This document shows, piece by piece, positions 3,568 through 9,139 of a stretch of DNA of 9,139 nt. The notes beneath the pieces are model-generated. The model was not told the DNA's origin, made no database searches, and saw nothing but the letters and a program-made list of their open reading frames with translations. The position numbers were made by a program, and so were the translations under genes. The DNA lies in the NCBI GenBank assembly GCA_050014815.1, contig JBEKCP010000204.1, forward strand, positions 1-9,139, in the 5' to 3' direction. Position 1 is the first letter of the stretch. The number at the start of each line of letters is the position of its first letter. The DNA is from JBEKCP01 sp050014815 (GTDB lineage Bacteria > Planctomycetota > Planctomycetia > Pirellulales > Thermoguttaceae).

Positions 3568-6399
3568 TCACGACCGCGGCCGCCTGTGGCAGTGTGATAG
3601 TGCCCGCAAGATTGCATCGAGCACGGCATCGAGGTGTGTGCCCACATCTTCGGCGAGGAACCGCAACACGAAGCAGCCGTTTTCCTGGAGCAGAGAGTCC
3701 TTGCGCCGGTCGCGACGGTACGCCTCGGCGTCGGCCAGATGCTGGCCTCCGTCAAGCTCGATGGCAAGGCGGGCTTCGGCGCAGAGCAAGTCCACCTCCA
3801 TGTGCCCCCATCCGTCAAAGGGAATCGGCAGCTCCGCGTTGAGGCGGAACAGCTTGGCCGTGTCGGGCAGGGTCTCAAGCCGTCGGAACAGAAATGCCTC
3901 GCTTGCGCTTCGCGCACGCCCGACGCCTTCGGCGCCGGGGGACACGGTCCGTGCCGCATGGACAAACAGGTTGGCCAGCGGCGAGTCGACGCCGTCGCGT
4001 ACGAGCCGCCGAACGCTGGCCGCGTAGTCGTTTTTCCATTGGGGATCGACAGGAAGCGGCACGTCGGCCGGCCAACCCGGCACGGCACTGGCAGGCAAGA
4101 GGATCGTATATCCGAGGGCCTCGTAGCCGCGGCAGCGACGATCGAACATTCGCGCGAACATGGGCACATTCAGGTCGGCGTAGTCGTAGACCCGCACTTC
4201 GCGCTTGCCGACGTGCAGGCGGTGCAACCGGCCGACGTACTGGGCGATCGTCCCGCGCCAGGAGACGGGCAGGGTCAAAAACAAGGTGTCCAGCCGCGAA
4301 TCGTCGAATCCTTCGCCGATATAGCGGCCCGTGGCGAGCAACACCCGATCCTCGCGCTCGGGAATGGCCACCAGGCGATTCAGGATCGCCTGGGTCTCGC
4401 TGGGCCGGGCGCCGCCGCGAAGCACGACCAGGTGACGAATGCTGGGGGACAATTCATTTGCCAGGCAATCGAGATGCGCGTTGCGCTCCGTCAATACCAG
4501 GGGCGACCGGCCTTCCCGCACAACCTGCAGGATTTCGTCGCAAATGAGCCGGTTACGCACGTCATCAGCAATGAGTTCGTTATAGAGATCGTGGAACTGG
4601 ATTCGCGCATCCGGGTTGGCTGCCTGCCGGGCACCCGCTTGCGGGTGGCGATACGAAGTGGGACGCACCAGCACGATGTGTAGAAAAGGACGAGCGGCGG
4701 CAATCGCCTTTGCATCAACACGATGGCGCACAGGCCCGCACTGCATGAAAATGATCGGATGATGGCCGTCCTTGCGAGCGACGGTGGCGGAGAGCCCGGT
4801 GACGAACCTCGCCTTCGCTCGGCGAGCGACCTGCTCGAAGCTTTGGGCGGACAGATGGTGGCACTCGTCCACCACGAGATGACCGTACTGGGCCACGCAA
4901 TCGCTGACAACGCCCTTGCGAACCAAGCTTTGAATGACCGCAACGTCCAGCAGGCCAGTTGCCTTCCTTCGGCCGCCCCCGATTCGCCCAATGTTCTTGA
5001 CGGGCAGGCCGAGGAATGCCGACAATCGTTCTACCCATTGCTCCAACAGTTGCCGCCGGTGCACGAGAACCAGGGTATTGACGCCGCGTTGGGCAATGAG
5101 CCAGGCTGCAATCACGGTCTTTCCGAATGCCGTCGTGGCGGACAAGATGCCTGTATCGTGGGCCAACATCGCCCGGGCCGCGGCTTCTTGGTCTGGCCGT
5201 AGCTGCCCGCGGAACGCCACGTCGAGCGGTGTGCCGGCGCATCGTTCGTCGCGAACGACCATCTCAATGTGCAGGTCGGAGAACAGTTTCTGAATGTCTT
5301 CCAAGCACCCGCGTGGCATGCCAATGTGGTTGGCATAATCTTCGGCACAACCTATGATTCGCGGTTTGCCATACGACGGCAAGCGCATTGCCTGCGCCTT
5401 GTAGAACTCGGGGTTCTGGAATGCCGCAACGCGCAGCAGTCGATTACGAAGCCCGGGGGGCAACGGTTCCTTGGGGATGTAGATCTGATCCCCGAGCACG
5501 ATCTCAATACTCTTCGGCAGCGGCCCGGTAATCGGTGCTTCTTTGCGACGACGCGACGGTGGCGCAGTCCATGGCTCGTCGCCATCCTCGTCAGGCAGGG
5601 CCATGCGTACGCCAACGATGCGTCCTCGCCGTTCGGCCTCACGAACAATCTCCTCGGCCGTCGAACGATTGATCTTACGGACCGAGGAGAGAAATGCCCA
5701 TTGGTCGGAATGCGGAAGGCACTGCGCATCGAGAAAGACGCTATTGCCAAGCTCCCTCGGCTGTTTCTGCAGCGGCAATGCGATCAGGTTGCCGAAGCCC
5801 CCTTGGGGTAACGTATCTTGATTCGGGAAGAAGCGGTCATAGGAATCCAGGCCTATGTCCGGCCGCAGTTCCATCGTTTCGGTCAGGATATGCGAGCCAA
5901 GCCTGCGCGCCAGAATGGCAGGGATCGCCTCTTCGAAGAACAACCAGACGTGCCCGCCGTTGCCGGATCGTGACCGCTCCAGAGCGGCGGTCAAGTTCAT
6001 GCGCCGGCACGTGTCGAGGACGGCTGCGGCATCGAATTGCCAGTGTGACTTGTCGAAGTCGGCGGCCAGAAAGAAGCAGGTCTCGTCTTGAAGCATTGGA
6101 TAGACGCCCATGACGAAATCGCGACTATTATCATCTCGGCCCGAAAGGTGCCGACGAATCACGTCATCGGTGACGGGAAGGAACCGGCGATGCGGGCATT
6201 CGGCGCACTTGACCCTGGGCTTTTCGCACACGCCCCGGGCCCACTCGTTCGCACACGCCGGTTGATAGCCGGACTTACCGGTCTTGCGGCTCTCAAAGCG
6301 ACGAGGATAGATGTCGTCGCGCCCACGGAAGAGCGACCGGAACAGAGCGACCTTTGCCTCGGCGGGGGAGTGATGATGGACCAGAGCGTCGTTATCCAT
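3568..6399 (-). CDS. TOTE-type primase / SF2 helicase / DUF559-like nuclease fusion
   Basis: A 943-residue three-part protein. Residues 14-225 match the archaeo-eukaryotic primase domain of TOTE conflict systems: SPxEAKVALFRSLFRGRDDIYP at 11-31, four cysteines that may bind zinc (C49, C58, C65, C68), the catalytic DFD (D114, D116), SGNGGHVWLFF (145-155) and FPNQDTLPQGGFGNLIALPLQ (191-211). Residues 395-735 are an SF2 DEAD/DEAH helicase: AFGKT (424-428), VLVHRRQLLEQW, DECHH (511-515), SAT (537-539), and QYVGRLHR (720-727). Residues 830-930 resemble DUF559/Vsr-like PD-(D/E)XK nucleases: EVD (868-870), AIELDGGQH (879-887), YRRDRRKDSLLQENGCFVLRF. All key residues are present and the frame is intact. 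ATG at 6399 has GAGGA nine bases upstream. Known relatives are proposed to act in defence against mobile DNA; the activity here is inferred. It has no co-directional partner and may work alone. Confidence 0.9.
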   Translation of the reverse strand: MDNDALVHHHSPAEAKVALFRSLFRGRDDIYPRRFESRKTGKSGYQPACANEWARGVCEKPRVKCAECPHRRFLPVTDDVIRRHLSGRDDNSRDFVMGVYPMLQDETCFFLAADFDKSHWQFDAAAVLDTCRRMNLTAALERSRSGNGGHVWLFFEEAIPAILARRLGSHILTETMELRPDIGLDSYDRFFPNQDTLPQGGFGNLIALPLQKQPRELGNSVFLDAQCLPHSDQWAFLSSVRKINRSTAEEIVREAERRGRIVGVRMALPDEDGDEPWTAPPSRRRKEAPITGPLPKSIEIVLGDQIYIPKEPLPPGLRNRLLRVAAFQNPEFYKAQAMRLPSYGKPRIIGCAEDYANHIGMPRGCLEDIQKLFSDLHIEMVVRDERCAGTPLDVAFRGQLRPDQEAAARAMLAHDTGILSATTAFGKTVIAAWLIAQRGVNTLVLVHRRQLLEQWVERLSAFLGLPVKNIGRIGGGRRKATGLLDVAVIQSLVRKGVVSDCVAQYGHLVVDECHHLSAQSFEQVARRAKARFVTGLSATVARKDGHHPIIFMQCGPVRHRVDAKAIAAARPFLHIVLVRPTSYRHPQAGARQAANPDARIQFHDLYNELIADDVRNRLICDEILQVVREGRSPLVLTERNAHLDCLANELSPSIRHLVVLRGGARPSETQAILNRLVAIPEREDRVLLATGRYIGEGFDDSRLDTLFLTLPVSWRGTIAQYVGRLHRLHVGKREVRVYDYADLNVPMFARMFDRRCRGYEALGYTILLPASAVPGWPADVPLPVDPQWKNDYAASVRRLVRDGVDSPLANLFVHAARTVSPGAEGVGRARSASEAFLFRRLETLPDTAKLFRLNAELPIPFDGWGHMEVDLLCAEARLAIELDGGQHLADAEAYRRDRRKDSLLQENGCFVLRFLAEDVGTHLDAVLDAILRALSHCHRRPRS

Positions 6400-6556
6400 C
6401 AGACACTGTCCTCAGCAATCTGCCGTGCTGCAACGAAGACGGAGATCCAATCGGCGGAGCATTGACCGTGTCACACGAGCGGGCGCTTCTCGGCTGGTGA
6501 CAAAACGAGTTCGCAAACGAGCGACAACCACAAGACAACAACAGCAGAAAACAGGA

Positions 6557-6697
6557 ATGGATATTGTCACATTTCTGGAGTTCGATGGCAAGCCGCCCCA
6601 CGAGACGCCGAGCCGGTTGCGCTGTGATGCAAGTTGGGAATGGTGGATGCTTTGGGTACGAGCGTCGGGAGGGCGATACCCCCAAACGAAGCCGTGA
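6557..6697 (+). CDS. Possible 46-residue protein with repeated MDIVTFLEFDGKPPH segment
   Basis: The frame from ATG 6557 reads MDIVTFLEFDGKPPHETP, then an unrelated Trp/Arg-rich tail to TGA at 6695-6697. It is the second copy of the segment at 3071-3123, in the same orientation, with a similar purine-rich lead (CAGCAGAAAACAGGA). After about codon 18 the two copies diverge, which argues that the conserved unit is short. It lies 157 bases from the start of the primase-helicase gene, on the opposite strand. The function is unknown and coding status is uncertain. Confidence 0.3.
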   Translation: MDIVTFLEFDGKPPHETPSRLRCDASWEWWMLWVRASGGRYPQTKP

Positions 6698-6772
6698 GCC
6701 GCGGGAATCTGGTGGCTGCGGCCGCGAGAATCGCGTTTTTTACAACGCAACCGGCTCGGTCAGGGGTCAGGG

Positions 6773-6884
6773 GACAAGGAGACAGGGAGACAAGGAGACA
6801 AGGAGACAAGGAGACAGGGAGACAGGGAGACAGGGAGACAGGGAGACAAGGAAACAGGGAAACAGGGAGACAGGGAGACAGGGA
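6773..6884 (+). repeat. Tandem octamer array, 14 copies of GACARGGA
   Basis: Fourteen consecutive 8-base units GACAAGGA or GACAGGGA (two are AACAGGGA) occupy exactly 112 bases. Because the period is not a multiple of three, every frame reads through as an 8-residue repeat (RQGDRETG on the plus strand, LSPCLPVS on the minus strand), so long frames here are artefacts. Arrays of this kind are, from memory, frequent between genes in planctomycetes. Confidence 0.9.
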
Positions 6885-6937
6885 GACCGCAATACGCTCC
6901 CCATCTCCCCCTCTCCCTGTCTCCCGGTCTCCTTGTC
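6885..6937 (-). repeat. Inverted partner of octamer array; stem-loop 27 bases after sigma-54 regulator stop
   Basis: On the minus strand 6937-6898 reads five degenerate units (GACAAGGA, GACCGGGA, GACAGGGA, GAGGGGGA, GATGGGGA), facing the 14-copy array across a nine-base spacer (6889-6897). Long exact matches such as TCTCCCTGTCTCCC against GGGAGACAGGGAGA allow a strong stem-loop or cruciform. It begins 18 bases beyond the stop codon end (6956) of the regulator gene and may act as a transcription end signal, though no U-tract follows. Confidence 0.65.
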
Positions 6938-6955
6938 TCGTTTCTGCTTCCGCCT

Positions 6956-8929
6956 TCATCCTTCATTCTTGGGTTCCATGCCCAACTGCCGCATCTTGCG
7001 GTAGAGGTTCGAACGGTGCAGCCCCAGCCGGTCGGCCGCACGGGTCAGGTTGCCGCCCGACTGCTCGACCATCCGGCGGATGTAGTCGGTCTGGAATCGG
7101 GCGGTCGCCTCGGATAACGGGTGATCGAGATTGCCCACCGGCGAGTCCTTCGCCCGGGGCGAGAGGATGAAGGCCAGGTCCTCGGCGTCGATGCGGTTTT
7201 CGGGCGAGAGATAGGCCAGCCGCTCCATGAGGTTCCGCAGTTCGCGGACGTTTCCCGGCCAGGGGTGCTCGGTGAGTTTGTTCCGCGCGGCGGGGGTGAT
7301 CGCCGGGACCTTGCGGCGGGCCCGCTTGCAGAAGTCGCCCAGGAAGTGCTCGGCCAGGAGGAGGATGTCGCCGGGCCGGTCCCGCAGCGGGGGCACCTCC
7401 AGGGTGACGACGTTCAGACGGAAATAAAGGTCTTCCCGGAAGCGTTTCTGCCGGACCATTTCGGCCAGGTCCTGGTTGGAGGCGGCCAGGAGGCGGGCGT
7501 CGGTCGGGATGGGCGTCGAGCCGCCGACGCGGACGATCACCCGTTCTTCCAGGACCCGCAGGAGCTTGGCCTGCCCGCTGAGACTGAGGTCGCCGATCTC
7601 GTCGAGAAAGAGGGTGCCGCCGCTGGCCAGCTCGAATTTGCCCTGCCGGGCCTGCTGGGCGTCGGTGAAGGCCCCTTTTTCGTGGCCGAACAGCTCGCTC
7701 TCGGCGAGGTTCTCCGGGATGCCCGCACAGTTGACGGCCACCAGCGGCTGGCCGCGGCGGCGGCTGAGATAATGGATCGACTGGGCCACGACCTCCTTGC
7801 CGGTGCCGTTTTCGCCGAGGACGAGGACGGCCAGGTCGGTGTCGGCCACGCGGCGAACGACGCTGCGGAGGGCCTCGATGGCGGGGCTCTGGCCGATCAG
7901 CCCGACGCCGGCCGCGGCCTCGTCGGCAATCTGGCGGTTGGTGCTGAGGAGCCGCTGCCGATCCTGGGCGTTCTCCAGGGCGACTGCGGCATGGGCGGCC
8001 ACCTCGACCAGGGCGTCTTCGTCCTCCTGGGTGAAGGCGCCGGAGAGCCGGTTGATCAGCTCGAAGGCCCCGAATAGCTCGCCCGGGCGGCCCCGCTCTA
8101 ACGAGCGGCCCCGCAAGGGGACGCACAAGAGGGTTCGCGTCTGGTAATGGAGTCGGGCATCGACGTGGCGGTCGATGACGTTGGGTTCGGCGGCGGCATC
8201 GACCCGCCGGGGCCGGCCGGAGCGGACCACCTCCCCCACCACGCCTCGATCGTCCGGGATCCGCAGCTCGCCCTCTTTGATGCCCAGGGCGGGCCGTCCG
8301 ACGAGGCAGCGGTTGGGCCGGTCCCAAAGGAAGATGCTCGCCCGATCGGCCCGGAGCAACCGGGTGGCCGCTTCCGCCATTTGCACCAGCAGGGGCTCCA
8401 GCTCCCGCACCTGGTTCCACTGGCTGGCGATGTCCAACAGGGTTTCGAGGCGACGGATCCGCTCGCGGTGCGCGAAGCGCTGGCGGACCGAGCCGAGGAC
8501 CTTGTCGAGGAGGGGAGCCATCTGTGCGATGGCCGGGCCGAGCCCCGCGGGGATGGCCGGCGTTGGCCAGTGTACGGCCAGAACCTCGACGGCCGTGGTC
8601 GATGGGCCCATTGCCGCGATCGTCCAAGGACCGCTGGTGGCCGGCGTCTGGCGGTCGAGCACCTCGGCCAGCATTTCGATGGGCAACGATCGTGCCGTGC
8701 CGGCCTCGGCCACGGCGGCCCAACGGCCAGCGGCGGCCGAGACGACGGCCGCGTAGTCGGCCGCCACGCCCGCGATCAAACGCCCCAGCCACGCCGAGAG
8801 CCAACCGGCGGGCTCGTCGGCCTCGATGGCGGAGTGGAGCAGATCCACTGTGGCCGCCACCGCCTTTGGGTGGCCGCCCGGCAGCGCCATGAAGGGCCAG
8901 CCTCCGTATGGGTCCTTTGGACTCGACAT
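6956..8929 (-). CDS. Sigma-54-dependent transcriptional activator, GAF / AAA+ / Fis type
   Basis: A 657-residue bacterial enhancer-binding protein that uses ATP hydrolysis to activate RNA polymerase bearing sigma-54. An Ala-rich N-terminal region (1-150) of unknown role is followed by a GAF sensory domain (about 160-320), the AAA+ domain (343-575) and a Fis-type DNA-binding helix-turn-helix (about 620-650: GNLTRAADRLGLHRSNLYRKMRQLG). Motifs seen are Walker A GENGTGKE (372-379), ESELFGHEKGAFTDA (410-424, the sigma-54 contact loop, normally GAFTGA), Walker B GGTLFLDEIG (437-446) and FREDLYFRLNV (497-507). No receiver domain is present, so activity is probably set by a ligand or partner at the GAF domain. 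ATG at 8929 is the first good start; Shine-Dalgarno is weak. Target genes are not in the window and no -24/-12 promoter was found. Length and order are normal for the family. Confidence 0.93.
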   Translation of the reverse strand: MSSPKDPYGGWPFMALPGGHPKAVAATVDLLHSAIEADEPAGWLSAWLGRLIAGVAADYAAVVSAAAGRWAAVAEAGTARSLPIEMLAEVLDRQTPATSGPWTIAAMGPSTTAVEVLAVHWPTPAIPAGLGPAIAQMAPLLDKVLGSVRQRFAHRERIRRLETLLDIASQWNQVRELEPLLVQMAEAATRLLRADRASIFLWDRPNRCLVGRPALGIKEGELRIPDDRGVVGEVVRSGRPRRVDAAAEPNVIDRHVDARLHYQTRTLLCVPLRGRSLERGRPGELFGAFELINRLSGAFTQEDEDALVEVAAHAAVALENAQDRQRLLSTNRQIADEAAAGVGLIGQSPAIEALRSVVRRVADTDLAVLVLGENGTGKEVVAQSIHYLSRRRGQPLVAVNCAGIPENLAESELFGHEKGAFTDAQQARQGKFELASGGTLFLDEIGDLSLSGQAKLLRVLEERVIVRVGGSTPIPTDARLLAASNQDLAEMVRQKRFREDLYFRLNVVTLEVPPLRDRPGDILLLAEHFLGDFCKRARRKVPAITPAARNKLTEHPWPGNVRELRNLMERLAYLSPENRIDAEDLAFILSPRAKDSPVGNLDHPLSEATARFQTDYIRRMVEQSGGNLTRAADRLGLHRSNLYRKMRQLGMEPKNEG

Positions 8930-8980
8930 GCCGTGAGTAGCCTGGAGTTGGCGATCGGATAATGTTCTCGCAATGATGTC

Positions 8981-9009
8981 ACTCTAGCAGTTTGGAATCA
9001 TTTTGACAA
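8981..9009 (-). promoter_or_regulatory. Likely sigma-70-type promoter of the sigma-54 regulator
   Basis: On the minus strand TTGTCA (9009-9004) and TAGAGT (8986-8981) are 17 bases apart, a good match to the -35/-10 consensus. Transcription would start near 8974, leaving a leader of about 45 bases before the ATG at 8929. It lies between the 49-bp repeats and the gene. Confidence 0.45.
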
Positions 9010-9013
9010 CACG

Positions 9014-9139
9014 GTAGGTCCCGCTTGCCGAGCGGGACTTTTCGGAACGGGGTCCCGCGCCCGTAGGTCCCGCTTGCCGAGCGGGACTTTTCGGAACGGG
9101 GTCCCGCGCCCGTAGGTCCCGCTTGCCGAGCGGGACTTT
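9014..9139. repeat. Tandem 49-bp repeats with internal hairpin
   Basis: Units start at 9014, 9063 and 9112 with exact 49-base periodicity; the third is cut by the window end. Each carries an 8-bp stem GTCCCGCT / AGCGGGAC with loop TGCCG followed by TTTT, like an intrinsic terminator on the plus strand, and a further GTCCCG downstream that could compete for pairing. The two full copies are essentially identical, implying recent amplification or homogenisation. Confidence 0.85.

Noticed and set aside
3634..4683. 349-codon open frame on the plus strand opposite the primase-helicase gene
   Set aside because: Antisense shadow of a gene with clear motifs; its translation has no recognisable domain.
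6773..6937. Possible CRISPR array
   Set aside because: Eight-base units without spacers; no cas genes nearby.
6567..7041. Several frames encoding RQGDRETG or LSPCLPVS repeats
   Set aside because: Produced by the 8-base tandem array, which is open in every frame.
6963..8804. 613-codon minus-strand frame inside the sigma-54 regulator
   Set aside because: Overlaps the real gene in another frame and is composed almost wholly of Pro, Arg and Gly, the usual result of high-GC out-of-frame reading.
7121..8962. Plus-strand frames opposite the sigma-54 regulator
   Set aside because: Antisense shadows created by GC codon bias; no domain or start signal.
9014..9139. Possible CRISPR array
   Set aside because: The whole 49-base unit is repeated without variable spacers.

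Overview
The window reads like a chromosome of a planctomycete (Pirellulales-like) bacterium. This is an inference from general character: high GC with mostly minus-strand genes, short planctomycete-style small proteins, an antitoxin-like protein of a planctomycete type, ATCCGTG-type and GACARGGA-type dispersed repeats, and a TOTE-type primase-helicase. No ribosomal or phylogenetic marker gene is present, so the assignment is tentative.

Left part (1-1640): a perfect hairpin at the very edge, a hypothetical 97-residue protein, an inverted pair of ATCCGTG-rich repeats, a 60-residue small protein lying 28 bases downstream of a cold shock protein gene (CspA type, clear Shine-Dalgarno, long leader), and a short fragment resembling the N-terminus of BglII/BstYI-type restriction enzymes.

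Middle-left (1643-2932): the most instructive structure. A complete tRNA-Leu(CAA) gene at 2850-2932 is matched by an orphan tRNA-Leu 3' half at 1643-1699. The two share an 18-bp anticodon-arm core (17/18 identical), but their variable arm and T arm differ in sequence while each still folds. This is what remains when a small element recombines into the anticodon arm of a tRNA gene and supplies its own 3' half. Clusters of GTTGCAA-type sites, each with a hairpin, lie at both inner ends and look like recombinase arm sites. The roughly 1.2-kb body carries only a truncated RecB-family (TM0106/COG2251-like) DEDD exonuclease domain and no integrase.

Middle (2933-6955): an orphan, probably frameshifted antitoxin-like gene converges on a 943-residue protein that joins a TOTE-type archaeo-eukaryotic primase domain, an SF2 DEAD/DEAH helicase and a C-terminal DUF559/Vsr-like endonuclease. 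This block is flanked by two directly repeated, coding-like segments of about 85 bp (MDI[I/V]TFLEFDGKPPH). A 14-copy octamer array with an inverted partner follows.

Right part (6956-9139): a sigma-54-dependent GAF/AAA+/Fis activator with a plausible promoter, then tandem 49-bp repeats, each containing a terminator-like hairpin, running off the window.

Taken together, the region from 1353 to 6400 looks like an accessory, defence-type hot spot: restriction-enzyme remnant, nuclease remnant, orphan antitoxin and an apparently intact TOTE-type protein next to a used tRNA integration site. The cold shock and sigma-54 genes on either side look like ordinary chromosome.
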